Source: Aureococcus anophagefferens (Eukaryota > Sar > Pelagophyceae > Pelagomonadales > Pelagomonadaceae). Taken from it: a stretch of DNA of 64,000 nt. The position numbers and the translations under genes are program-made. Location of the stretch: NCBI RefSeq assembly GCF_000186865.1, contig NW_008705568.1, positions 459,513 to 523,512 of the forward strand. The letters are read 5' to 3'. Below, in pieces: positions 20,276 to 29,406 of this stretch. The notes beneath the pieces were generated by a model. That model had not been told where the DNA came from. It ran no database searches and saw only the letters and a list, made by a program, of their open reading frames with translations. How positions within the stretch are numbered: the stretch's first letter is position 1; every line of letters starts with the position of its first letter.

Positions 20276-20967
20276 GGCGGCGCCGACGAGGCCTGCCTTG
20301 CGGCCGTCGACGATTTGGGAGGCCGCCGAGCAAGCTTTCTTGCCACAAACTCTCTCACTCTCTTCGCCGGGGCTAAATTCGCCAGCTCACGCAGCTCTCT
20401 GAGGCGCCGCTTCGCGACGAGGTGCGCGCGCGTTCCTGTCGTGGGCGGTCTCCCGCGTATCTGTCTCTGCGCGTGGGGCCTCGGCTGTTCCGCTGGCGTG
20501 CCGCTGGCCGCCGCCGCGGCGAGATGGCCGAGCAGAGAAGGCGGGAATGTGGGCAGCCCCGTTCTCCCGCCGCCACCGCCGCTCCCGTACCACCGCCGCC
20601 GACGACCGCCGCCGCGCGCCGCCGGCGAGGGACGGAGGCGTGGCGGCGCTTCAAAGACCGCGCCAAGCCGACGTTGGCAAACTCACTGAAGGCGGCTTCA
20701 GGACCATCAATATCAGGATCTCCGAGATGGATCTCGAGGGCGACGTTTGTAGCGATCTTGCATCGTCGCGCTCTCGTCTTCCACGCCTCCCCAGCTAGCT
20801 CCGGCTCCGACTGGCAACAAGCGGCTTCGTTCTGCGCCGCGTTCCCCACCGACCGCCGCGCCCCGCGCCGCGCCCCGCCCCGCCGCCGCCGCGGGACCCC
20901 GCGCGCCCGGGGAAACGCGCGGGCGCCGGCACCGAAGCGGCGAAGGCCTTCGCCGCTTCCGTACCAG
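20276..20967. other. 692-bp gap between divergent genes, with a 26-bp palindrome
   Basis: Between the PX/SEC14 start and the ATG at 20968. It should hold both promoters and the 5' leader of the plus-strand gene. A pyrimidine-rich stretch (actctctcactctcttcg) lies near 20350. The frame of the downstream gene is open back to 20422, so an upstream exon or a longer N-terminus cannot be excluded. The perfect 26-bp palindrome at 20934-20959 ends nine bases before the ATG. No other gene is convincing. Confidence 0.5.
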
Positions 20968-21684
20968 ATGACGGAGCTCGACATCGCCCTCGCGGCGACG
21001 TACCTGAAGCGCGTGACGCTGAGCTCGTCGGCCCTCGACGAGCTCATCGAGGAGGAGAACACGCGGAAGATCCGCCGCGTCGTGTCCAGCAACGGCCTCA
21101 TGCAGTCGTCGCCCCGGTCCGGGCTTCTGTCCGAGGAATCCGCCCCGCGGAAGAAGCCCGACGACGGCGAGCTGCGGCGCGTCGTGTCCGCCGAGGAGAT
21201 GATCGAGATGGGCGCGAGCGCCGCGGCCCTCGAGTCCCTCGGCGGGGGTCCCTCCCTTTCCACCGAGAAGCGCGACGAGTCCGCGCGGGCCGTCAGCGAG
21301 GGCGACGACGACGCGCAGCTCGGCCGGGGCTCCGACGAGACCCTCGAGACGTTCGTCAAGGACCTCGAGGACCAGGGGAGCCTCGGCCCCGTCGAGATCG
21401 GCCGCTGCCGCGAGATCGCGGCCACCGCCGACGATTTCGTGAAGCGGGGGCTCAACGACGCGCTCGGCTCCGCGGTCCTCGAGGGCGACTTCCGCGACCT
21501 CGGCGACATCGTCGGCATCCACCGACGGAGCCGGCCCTACGACCTCCGCGACGACCTCCGCCGCGCGGTCGCCTTCACGAAGCAGCGCGCGATCGACTTC
21601 CGCCTCGCGGAGCGTACCGACGACGCGCTCGAGGCCATGCGCGAGCTCAAGAAGCTCCAGTGGCAGCTCGACCAGCTCTTCTGA
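20968..21684 (+). CDS. Charged helical protein of unknown function
   Basis: Not recognised. 238 aa from the ATG at 20968, starting MTELDIALAATYLKRVTLSS. It contains two related short blocks, RKIRRVVSSNGLMQ and GELRRVVSAEEMIEMG (shared RRVVS), which may be short interaction or phosphorylation motifs. The second half is strongly helical with coiled-coil character (FVKDLEDQGSLGPVEIGRC, LREDLRRAV-like and ALEAMRELKKLQWQLDQL). No signal peptide or membrane segment. The sequence just before the ATG (cttccgtaccag) resembles a 3' splice site, so a preceding exon is possible. An ORF antisense to it (20713-21780) looks like a codon-bias shadow. Confidence 0.6.
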   Translation: MTELDIALAATYLKRVTLSSSALDELIEEENTRKIRRVVSSNGLMQSSPRSGLLSEESAPRKKPDDGELRRVVSAEEMIEMGASAAALESLGGGPSLSTEKRDESARAVSEGDDDAQLGRGSDETLETFVKDLEDQGSLGPVEIGRCREIAATADDFVKRGLNDALGSAVLEGDFRDLGDIVGIHRRSRPYDLRDDLRRAVAFTKQRAIDFRLAERTDDALEAMRELKKLQWQLDQLF

Positions 21685-21882
21685 GCCCCCGGAAATCGGA
21701 CGCACCCGGGAATCTCCCCCCGCTCCCCCCCGCCCCCCATCGGCGACGCGGCCGCGACCAACGCGCACCCCGTCGGACACACCTCGCCAAGTCTAAGCAA
21801 GTGCTGTTTGTACCCGGGACGGCGCGGAAGGCGAATCCGCACTCCACCTGGCACGCGCCACATTCCTACCACGATCGACGCC

Positions 21883-23202
21883 TTAGGAGGGCTCGACCTT
21901 CGCGCGCTTCGCGCCGCGCTCGGGCCGGACGGTGAAGGACGCGCAGTACATGTCCTTGCTCGGCGCGACGTTGCGCACCCAGCGCAGCACGAAGTGCTCG
22001 CCCGCCAGCGCCGCGGCCTCGGCCGCGTCCGGCGACGCGAGCGGCACGCCGCCGTTCGCGGACTCCGGCAGCGGCGAGCCCACGGCGGCCTCGCACCGCG
22101 CCTTCACGTCGGCGACGACCGCCGCGGCCTGGCCCGCCTGGCCGCCCTTGGACGCGCCGGCGAAGCAGTAGCAGTGCACGACGACGGGCGCCGCCAGCTC
22201 GAGGTCCCGGAACGCGTCGAGGAGCTCGATGCCCGACGCCGGCAGGTTGTAGATCGCGTGCGTCGGCCGCAGTCCTTCGGCGACCAAGCCCCGGAGGAAG
22301 TCGCGCGCGCAGCCCGGCCCCCGCACCTCCAGCAGGTCGCCGCAGCGGTTGCGGTCCTTGTTGGCGCGGAGGTACTCGACGGACTTCGGGTTCAAGTCGT
22401 TCGCGTGGCATCGGATCCGCCGCTTCGCCGCGAGGGGCACGCTGAAGGGCCCGACGCCGCAGGTGCAGTCCGCGACCAAGGACCCCGCGGGGATGGTCTC
22501 GAGCAGCCGGCCGTGCTCGGCCTGGAGGCGGCTGTTCCAGTAGACGTTTCGGACGTCGAACTCGAAGTGGCAGCCCTGCTCCTTGAGCGCCACCTTCGTG
22601 TCCGGGTCGCCCGCGAGGATCTCGAGGTCGTAGGTCCGGAACTCGTTGGCGATGTCGCCGACCTTGTTCACGACCGTGCGCACGGTCGCGACCTTGTCGA
22701 GGAGGATCTCGCCGATGATTCGTTTGTAGGGCTCGTGCTCGGGCCGCAGGTTCAGGTGCGCGACGTGGCCCGCGGCCTCGAAGGACGTCGGCGCGTCGAC
22801 GCCCGCGGGGAGCACGCGCTTCAGGGCCTCCTCCGCCGTGAAGTAGTCGTAGTCGAGCGCGACGACGTGCGCGCCGGCCGTCGCGCCGCCGGACGCCAAT
22901 TCCGCGGCCACCCAGTCGCGCGCGGCCGCGTCGCCGATGGCGCCGGCGAAGCCCGCGACGGGCAAGTCGCGCGACAGCAGCACCTGCTTCGTGCCCGGCG
23001 CGGCGCCGTCGACGACGTTGCGCGTGCGCGCGACGTTGAGCAGGTGGGGCCGCAGCTTGCCCAGGAACTCGCCCGTGCGCTTCGCGGGGACGACGAGCGT
23101 GCCGACGCGGATCTCCTCGCGGATCTTCGACCGGTCGAGCACCTTCGACGCGCTCATGGTGACGCAGCGGCGCGGTAAGGTGATGGCGAGAAGGGCTAAC
23201 AT
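21883..23202 (-). CDS. tRNA (guanine37-N1)-methyltransferase Trm5
   Basis: S-adenosylmethionine enzyme forming m1G37 in tRNAs to prevent frameshifting; eukaryotic Trm5 acts in cytosol and mitochondria. Single exon, 439 aa (424 aa if the internal ATG at 23157 starting MSASKVLDRSK is used; the longer form has a hydrophobic MLALLAITLPRR start that could be an organelle signal). Diagnostic blocks: VAHLNLRPEHEPYKRIIGE, NKVGDIANEFRTYDLEILAG, VYWNSRLQAEHGRL, ADCTCGVGPFSVPLA (SAM-binding motif I), CHANDLNPKSVEYL, HAIYNLPASG (the N-L-P catalytic motif) and the Trm5-type end LRWVRNVAPSKDMYCASF. It is divergent from the HemW-like gene, start to start 167 bp. Confidence 0.9.
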   Translation of the reverse strand: MLALLAITLPRRCVTMSASKVLDRSKIREEIRVGTLVVPAKRTGEFLGKLRPHLLNVARTRNVVDGAAPGTKQVLLSRDLPVAGFAGAIGDAAARDWVAAELASGGATAGAHVVALDYDYFTAEEALKRVLPAGVDAPTSFEAAGHVAHLNLRPEHEPYKRIIGEILLDKVATVRTVVNKVGDIANEFRTYDLEILAGDPDTKVALKEQGCHFEFDVRNVYWNSRLQAEHGRLLETIPAGSLVADCTCGVGPFSVPLAAKRRIRCHANDLNPKSVEYLRANKDRNRCGDLLEVRGPGCARDFLRGLVAEGLRPTHAIYNLPASGIELLDAFRDLELAAPVVVHCYCFAGASKGGQAGQAAAVVADVKARCEAAVGSPLPESANGGVPLASPDAAEAAALAGEHFVLRWVRNVAPSKDMYCASFTVRPERGAKRAKVEPS

Positions 23203-23368
23203 GTGCTGCGGGAGCGGGCCATCGCCTGTGGCGAAGAATGCGATGTTGCTCGTTGACGCGATGATGGACCCGCCTTAAACACCGTCTTCCGCCGTGAACA
23301 TCGCGCCGCAGCGGTCGCAGTGATCGCATCGCTCGTCTCCGACATCGAAAAGCCAAGAAAAAAACGCG

Positions 23369-24625
23369 ATGCGCCGCGCCTGGCCGCAGCTCCTCCGCTG
23401 CTGCGCCCTCGCCGCGGCGCTGCAATCCACCGCGCCGCCGCGGTCGCTCTACGTGCACCTGCCGTTTTGCCGGCGCCGCTGTTTTTACTGCGACTTCCCC
23501 GTCGTCGTCGCCGGCGAGGCGTCGGCGACGCGCGACCGCGCGACCGCGCGCTACGTCGACCTGCTCGAACACGAGATGGCGTCGTGGGACGCGCGCGCCG
23601 CGCCGCTCGACGCCGTCTACCTCGGCGGCGGCACGCCGTCGCTCGTGGAGCCGGCGCACATCCGGCGCCTCCTCGACGGCGTGCGCGGCGCCGTCGGCGT
23701 CGCGGAAGGCGCGGAGGTCACCATCGAGTGCGATCCGGGCACCTTCGACGCCGAAAAGCTCGCGGCCTACGTCGCCGCGGGCGTGACGCGCGTGTCCCTG
23801 GGCGTCCAGTCCTTCGACGACGGCGTCCTCGAGGCCGCGGGCCGCGCGCACCGGCGGGCCGACGCGCTCGCGGCCGTGGCGGCCGTCCGCGCCGCGGACC
23901 TGCCGCACGGCTGGAGCCTCGACCTCATCTCGGGCCTGCCCGGCCTCGACGGCGGCCTCTGGCGCGACACGCTGGCGGAGGCCCTGGCCTTCGAGCCGCC
24001 CCACGTGTCGAGCTACGACCTGCAGGTCGAGGCGGGGACCGCGTTCGGGCGATGGTACGACGACGACGGCGCGAAACCGTCCCCGGCGCGCCCCGCGCTG
24101 CCGGACGAGGCGCTGGCGGCGGACATGTACCGCGACGCGTCGCGGCTGCTGCGGGGCGCGGGCTACTGGCACTACGAGATCTCGTCCTACGCGCGGACGC
24201 CCGCGCGGAAAGCGGTCCACAACGCGCTCTACTGGCGGCCGCGCGCGTCGTGGCTCGCGCTGGGCCTCGGCGCGACGTCGTCGGCCGGCGGCGACCGCTT
24301 CACGCGACCCCGGGCCATGGCCGACTACGAGGCCTGGGTCGCCGGCGGCGCGGCCGTCGGCGAAAGCGACGAATCCGACGGCGCCGACTGGCTCCTCGAC
24401 GAGCTCCTCACGGGCCTCCGGACGTCCGACGGCGTCGACCTCGGCCGCGTCCGGGCCGAGTACGGCGCCGACGCCGAGGCCGCCGTGCGCCGCGGCGCGG
24501 CCGACGCCGTCGCGGCGAACCTCGCGACGCTCGAGGGCGACGCGCTCGCGCTCGCGGACCCCGACGGGTTCCTCTTCTCCAACTTCGCGCTGTCGTCCAT
24601 CTTCGCGGCGTTAGACGATTCCTAG
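23369..24625 (+). CDS. HemW-like radical SAM protein (coproporphyrinogen III oxidase-like)
   Basis: Radical SAM iron-sulfur protein of the HemW/HemN group; HemW proteins bind haem and are thought to be haem chaperones rather than oxidases. Single exon, 418 aa. The iron-sulfur motif C34-X3-C38-X2-C41 lies in LPFCRRRCFYCDF. Other blocks are DAVYLGGGTPSLVEP, VTIECDPGTF, RVSLGVQSFDDGVLEAAGR, WSLDLISGLPGL, HVSSYDLQVEAGT and YEISSYARTP...HNALYW, all in HemW order. The N-terminus (LRCCALAAALQS) is hydrophobic and may target an organelle. It stops at 24625, one base from the stop of the convergent HSF-domain gene. Confidence 0.86.
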   Translation: MRRAWPQLLRCCALAAALQSTAPPRSLYVHLPFCRRRCFYCDFPVVVAGEASATRDRATARYVDLLEHEMASWDARAAPLDAVYLGGGTPSLVEPAHIRRLLDGVRGAVGVAEGAEVTIECDPGTFDAEKLAAYVAAGVTRVSLGVQSFDDGVLEAAGRAHRRADALAAVAAVRAADLPHGWSLDLISGLPGLDGGLWRDTLAEALAFEPPHVSSYDLQVEAGTAFGRWYDDDGAKPSPARPALPDEALAADMYRDASRLLRGAGYWHYEISSYARTPARKAVHNALYWRPRASWLALGLGATSSAGGDRFTRPRAMADYEAWVAGGAAVGESDESDGADWLLDELLTGLRTSDGVDLGRVRAEYGADAEAAVRRGAADAVAANLATLEGDALALADPDGFLFSNFALSSIFAALDDS

Positions 24626-24626
24626 C

Positions 24627-26796
24627 CTAGAGGGACAGCGTCAGGGGCGCGGCGTCCAAGTCGTCGAAGGACGCGATCATGGCGCCGAGCTGCGCCTGGA
24701 GGTCCGAGCACGCGGACCGGATGGCCCGGAGCGGGCTCTCCTCGGCCGCCGCCGGCGCGGCGGCCGCCTCCGTCCAGGGCACCTCCGTCGAGGGCTCGTC
24801 GTCCTCCGGCTCGGCCGGCGGCGGCGCATCGCGCAGAGCAAAGAACGTCGGCGGATAGAAGACGCGTGGCTCGATCTCCTTGAAAAGTTGCGCGTCCTCC
24901 TCGGCCGGCGGCGGCGCGTCGTCCTCGGCCGGCGGCGGCGCGGCGTCCTCGGCCGGCGGCGCGTCCTCCTCGGCCATCGGCGCGTCCTCCGGCTCGGCCG
25001 GCGGCGCGGCGTCCTCGGCCGGCGGCGGCGGCGCGTCCTCGGCCGGCGGCGCGGCGCCGTCCTCGGCCGGCGGCGCGTCCTCCTCGGCCATCGGCGCGTC
25101 CTCCGGCTCGGCCGGCGGCGGCGCGGCGTCCTCGGCCGGCGGCGCGTCCTCCTCCATGGGCACGCCCGCGCGCGCGTGCGGCGCGTAGCTCCGCAGCGTA
25201 GGCCGCGAGCGTCATCGCGCGGTAGGCCGCGAGCTCCGCGCCGTCGGCGGGCGCCGCGGCGCGCGGCGGCGGCGGCTTGCCGGCGATAATGGCGCGCGGC
25301 GGCGCCGCGCGCGCTTCCGCGGCGACGGCCGGCGCGGGCGCCGGGGCGCGCGCGGGCGCTTCCGCGGCGACGGCCGGCGCGGGCGCGCCCGCGGGCCCGC
25401 GCGCCGCCGCCGCGCGGCCCGCGACCGTCTCCAGGAGCTGGCGGCAGACGTCGTTGTTGAGCGCGACCTCGTAGCCGCGCTTGAGGTCCCTCGACTCGTC
25501 GAGCGCGTCGACGAGCCCGATGAAGGCGTCGACGACGTCCGAGCCCGGCGCGCTCGCGCCGTCGAGGTGCGCCTTGAGGTGCGCCTCGAGGTCCTCGCTC
25601 GTCGCGCCCGCGAGCCACTCGTGGAGCTGCGCGAGGGCCGCGCGGTCGACGGGCGCCGCGGGCGCCGCGGCCTCGACGGGCGCCGCGGCCTCGACCGCGG
25701 CCGCGGCCGCGCGCCGCGCCTGCTTCGCGGGCCGCGGCCGCTCGGCGGCCGGCGGCGCCGCGTCGACCGCCTTCGGGCGCTTCCCTTTGATGCCTTTGAT
25801 GACCTTGATGGACTGGAGCAGGCCCGGCTTGCCGCGCCGGAAGTGCTCGTGCGAGTAGGAGTACATGAGGCCCTCGACGCGCTTGAAGCCGCGGTTGTGC
25901 AGCTTGTCGTAGAAGGACTGGAATTTCCAGCGGTCGAGGCCGAAGCGCGAGGGCAGCACCTCGTCGCAGAAGCGCCCGATGTTCCGGACGACGAACGCGT
26001 CGCCGTCCTCGCTCCAGCCCACGACGTCCCCGTCGGCCACGCCGCCGTTCGAGTCGACGGCGTCGTAGAGCGCCGCCGGGAACGCCGCGCCGCCTTTCGC
26101 GTTGAAGTCGCGCGGCGCGGGCCGCGGCGCCGGCGCGGCCGGCGCCACCGCGGCCTTGGCCCGGGCGGGCAGCGGCGCCGCGGCGGCGTGCGCCTCGAGG
26201 GCGCTGCGGAGGTCCGCGATGTCGCGCGGCGCCTCGGCGGCCGGCGGCGCGGCGGCCGCCGGCGGCGGCGCGAGCTTGGCCTTGGCCTGCCGCGCGGGCC
26301 GGGGCTTCTTCGGGGGCCGCGTCGCGTAGCGCGCGAGCCGCAGCGTCTTGCCCTCCTGCGTCCCGCGGACCTCGTAGTCGACGAACTCGGAGCGGCCGAC
26401 GCCCGCGACGTCGTAGCGCTTCGGGCCCTTCTTCTTGAAGAACAGGGTCATGCTGTCGACGACGAAGCCCCCCGCGTCCTTCGTCTCCGCCTCGCCCTCG
26501 GGGACGTAGTTCTGGAACCTGCGAGGGAAATAGGTCCGCGCGCGCGCGCGCGGACCCGGAGGGGCGGCGGACGCCGCGGCGCGCCCGCCCTTGAAGATGT
26601 AGGAGGTGCCGTCCGTGGCGCTCTGCGGCTGCGGGATCATGTTGTAAACCGCCTGCAGCGCGTGCCGCGAGTCGAGATTGTGCTCCTCGAAGGCCCAGCG
26701 GCCCTGGAGGACGAAGGCGCCCTCGCCGTCGCTCTTGATGACCTCGCCGACGATGTGCGCCATGGCGACGGGCTCCGGCGCGGCCTCGCGCTTCAT
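24627..26796 (-). CDS. Heat-shock-factor-domain protein with Pro/Ala/Glu repeats (frame break)
   Basis: Probable DNA-binding transcription factor. Exon 1 (26796-26585) and exon 2 (from 26518) flank a 66-nt GC-AG intron. The N-terminal ~150 residues (HIVGEVIKSDGEGAFVLQGR, MIPQPQSATDGTSYIFKGG, SMTLFFKKKGPKRYDV) form a domain I cannot name. The HSF-type fold follows: FPAALYDAVDSNGG, DVVGWSEDGDAFVVRNIGRF, LPSRFGLDRWKFQSFYDKLH, NRGFKRV. It departs from classical HSF in the recognition helix. After an Ala-rich helical region the frame moves by one base at about 25165-25200, into a repeat of EDAPPAE and EPEDAPMAEE units, and ends LFKEIEPRVFYPPTFF...LTLSL. The exon sum is one base over a multiple of three, so an indel, error or tiny intron lies there. 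Confidence 0.7.
24890..25160 (-). repeat. Minisatellite coding for (E)EDAPPAE repeats
   Basis: Imperfect 12-18 bp units built on ggcggcgcgtcctcggcc, with a longer unit of about 80 bp (cgtcctcctcggccatcgg...) repeated at about 24965 and 25075. It is the acidic Pro/Ala tail of the HSF-domain gene. Because unit lengths are multiples of three and GC-rich, several other frames stay open here. Confidence 0.8.
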
Positions 26797-27271
26797 GGTG
26801 TCTTCTACCGTTCGGATGCGGCGGCGGCGCCGAGGGGCCACGCGGGGGCTGCGCGCGCGGACCCGGAGAAGCGGCGGCGCGGCGCGCGCGCGGGGCCGGG
26901 GCCGAGGGACGCGGCGGCGCGCCCGCCCGCGACGATGCAGCCGGCGCTCCTCCGAACGCCCGCGCCGAGCACCGAGGCACCACTGCGAACCGAGGCACCA
27001 CTGTGGAACCGAGGGCCGAATGAAATCCAAAGACCCCCTTGGCATAAATGATATGTTTGCCCTAGTCCTTCACCTTTCCCCCAGTAAAACTGAAGCTCTC
27101 GTCGGGGCCTGGGGCTGCGTCGGCGCGCGAGGGCTCCGCGGCGCGCGCGCGGACGGACGGTTGCACGCCGCGACTCGTCGGCGGCGCGGAAGGTCGCGCA
27201 GCGCCGCGCCCGCGCGGGACGCGCACGAACCGACCGCCGGCGGCGCGGCCGACGCCGCGTAGCCCTGCGCC
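26797..27271. other. 475-bp gap between divergent HSF-domain and WD40 genes
   Basis: Likely a shared promoter region. It contains an imperfect tandem repeat at about 26972-27016 (units accgaggcaccactgcga and accgaggcaccactgtgga) and an AT-richer patch around 27040-27060 (cataaatgatatgtttgcc) that contrasts with its GC-rich surroundings and could be a core promoter. No additional gene is supported. Confidence 0.45.
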
Positions 27272-28762
27272 ATGGGCGGCGCGACGTCCGTGGAGCGGAC
27301 GCCGAAGATCGAGGAGGCCGACGGCATGCTGAGCATCATGTGCACGGCGCCGCTCGACGCGTCCGACGTCCTCAGCGAGAAGGACGCCTTCGACGAGATC
27401 GTGAGGCTCCGCAAGGCCATGGTCGTCATCAGCGAGGCGCGCGAGGACTGCCTCACGCAGCTGTCGCCGCGGTCGAAGAAGAAGGAGGACAAGGAGAACG
27501 GCGCGACGCGAGAGCTCGAGGGCGGCGGCGTCGTCATGACGCCCTTCAAGATGCAGGGCTTCAACGAGCCCGGCGAGCTGACGTGCGTCATGATCCCGTC
27601 CGGCTCCAAGAAATCCATCGTCTTCGTCGGCGGCGAGTCGGGCTTGATTCGGTCCTACGACTACCGCAAGGGCCACGTCGTCAAGACCTTCGCGGGCCAC
27701 AAGCGCGCGGTGACGGCTTTGGCGGCGGGCGGCGGCAACGAGGCGTACTTCGTCTCCGGGTCCAAGGACAAGAGCGTGCGCATCTGGCGCTGCGACACGC
27801 AGGAGGCCGTCGCGACGCTCCGGGGCCACAGCCAGACCGTCACCAGCGTCGCCGTCTACGAGGTCGCGACCATCGCGACGGGCTGCGACGACGGCAAGCT
27901 CCGCATCTTCTCTTACGATTCTGATACCTCAGAATCCAACATGGCCGCCATGGTCAACTTCACGGCGGAGAAGGACGACGCCGGCGCCTCCGAGAAGAAG
28001 GGCGGCAAGAAGAAGAAGGGCAAGAAGAAGGAGCAGGAGGCCGTCGAGGCCGCGACGCCCGACCGGTCCTCGCAGGTCCTCGCCGTCGCCATCTCGGCCA
28101 AGCTCATCGCCGCGGGGCGCTCCGCGCTCTGCGTCGCCGTCCTCAACCACGCGGGCGTCGTCCTCTGCGACATCGCCCACGAGGGCTGGGTCTACAGCTG
28201 CCGCTTCGCGCGGCCCGACCGTTTGATCACGGGGTCGTCCGACGGCGCGACGCGCGTCTGGGACGTATCTGCGTGCCTCGGTGCCTGCGACGCGAAGAAG
28301 GCGCCGAGCCCGGCCCTCGAGCTCCCGACGGAGTCCTCATTCCAGGGCAACCGGTCCTGGATCATGGACGTCGTCACGGACGCGGACCACAAGTTCGTCT
28401 GCAGCGCGCAGCGCGACGGCGACGTCGCCGTCTGGAAGGTGCCCGACGAGTCCCCCTTCTACGCGAGCGACCCGGCCCAGCTCCTGCGCGTGTCGGAGCA
28501 GAGGGACGACGCGGACGACCACCCGGAGCCGAACGCCGTCGCGATCAACTGGAACGGCACCTTAGTCTGCTGCCCCTACAGCGACGGCTTCCTCCGCATC
28601 TACAAGCTCGGCGCCAAGCCCTCGGCCAAGGCCGTCGAGCCGGAGATGACCGAGGAGGACGTCGCGGCCCTCAAATTCCAGAAGCTCACGCGCGGCAAGA
28701 AGGCGCGGCGGACGTCCGCGATCGGCTCCGTGCTCCCGTCCATGCGGCCCCCGGACGCGTAG
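27272..28762 (+). CDS. WD40-repeat protein, possibly N-myristoylated
   Basis: Scaffold protein with a beta-propeller; the specific role is unknown. Single exon, 496 aa. The N-terminus MGGATSVERT fits an N-myristoylation signal (Gly2, Thr/Ser at 6). A short helical region (ASDVLSEKDAFDEIVRLRKA) precedes WD repeats: GLIRSYDYRKGHVVKTFAGH, AYFVSGSKDKSVRIWRCD, VATIATGCDDGKLRIFSYD, CRFARPDRLITGSSDGATRV, FVCSAQRDGDVAVWKV and LVCCPYSDGFLRIYKL. A lysine-rich loop (EKKGGKKKKGKKKEQ) interrupts the propeller near residue 250. The C-terminal ALKFQKLTRGKKARR resembles an IQ motif, hinting at calmodulin binding (inference). Confidence 0.8.
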   Translation: MGGATSVERTPKIEEADGMLSIMCTAPLDASDVLSEKDAFDEIVRLRKAMVVISEAREDCLTQLSPRSKKKEDKENGATRELEGGGVVMTPFKMQGFNEPGELTCVMIPSGSKKSIVFVGGESGLIRSYDYRKGHVVKTFAGHKRAVTALAAGGGNEAYFVSGSKDKSVRIWRCDTQEAVATLRGHSQTVTSVAVYEVATIATGCDDGKLRIFSYDSDTSESNMAAMVNFTAEKDDAGASEKKGGKKKKGKKKEQEAVEAATPDRSSQVLAVAISAKLIAAGRSALCVAVLNHAGVVLCDIAHEGWVYSCRFARPDRLITGSSDGATRVWDVSACLGACDAKKAPSPALELPTESSFQGNRSWIMDVVTDADHKFVCSAQRDGDVAVWKVPDESPFYASDPAQLLRVSEQRDDADDHPEPNAVAINWNGTLVCCPYSDGFLRIYKLGAKPSAKAVEPEMTEEDVAALKFQKLTRGKKARRTSAIGSVLPSMRPPDA

Positions 28763-28882
28763 CGGCGCGCCCCGACTTTCTTTCCTCCGGCGTGCAATCC
28801 GCCCCACTCGCGCGCCAGGCGTCCATAACGACCAGCGAGCGCTGTTTTATTCGGTCCGCGCGGGAGCGTCGCGCGGCTCGAG

Positions 28883-29224
28883 CTAGATGCAGCTGAATAG
28901 GAAGGAGCTCGCGGGCGACGCCGGCGCGCAGCCGCCGGGCGCGTAGTCGCGGTTCTCCGGGCGGATCGGCTTCGGCGCGAGCCGCGGCGTCGAGACGACG
29001 ACGCCTCCGCCGTCGTCGTCGTCGTCCGCGGGGACGACGGCGCGCGGCGCCATGGGCCAGGGGTGCGCGGCGACGGGCTGCTCGAGGGGGACGCCTGTCA
29101 TCCGCGAGAACTCGAGCTCGTAACGCCGCACGCTCTCGGAGGAGCTCTGGCGCGAAAGTTTACTCCCCGGCGAAATTTTTTCGCACGACTTTAGGTCGTG
29201 ACTTCTCCTTCGCCCGCTGCTCAT
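28883..29224 (-). CDS. Small hypothetical protein
   Basis: A 113-aa frame with no recognised family. It is Ser/Arg-rich at the start (MSSGRRRSHDLKSCEKISPG), then SSESVRRYELEFSRMTGVPL, a Pro/Val stretch with a run of Asp and Gly, and LAPKPIRPENRDYAP near the end. Composition looks protein-like rather than repetitive, and no better frame competes on either strand. It sits tail-to-tail with the WD40 gene (120 bp) and lies in the same direction as the LRR gene to its right. It could instead be part of a longer spliced gene. Confidence 0.4.
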   Translation of the reverse strand: MSSGRRRSHDLKSCEKISPGSKLSRQSSSESVRRYELEFSRMTGVPLEQPVAAHPWPMAPRAVVPADDDDDGGGVVVSTPRLAPKPIRPENRDYAPGGCAPASPASSFLFSCI

Positions 29225-29406
29225 CGCGTTTTACGGTATGCCGCCGGGCGACGCGTTCAGGCACACGCCCCCCCCCCCCTGTGGGTGTCGCCGAGCGCGA
29301 GATCACGTCTTTGGCGCCCGGGCGTGACTCCACAACTCTTCGTCGACTTTGATCGCTAAAATTTTGACATGGCCGACTCCCGCTATAGCGCTAGACGACA
29401 CGCTAA

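Noticed and set aside
24622..27045. An 807-codon frame including upstream codons to 27045
   Set aside because: Codons before 26796 are low-complexity and outside the domain; the ATG at 26796 is the better start.
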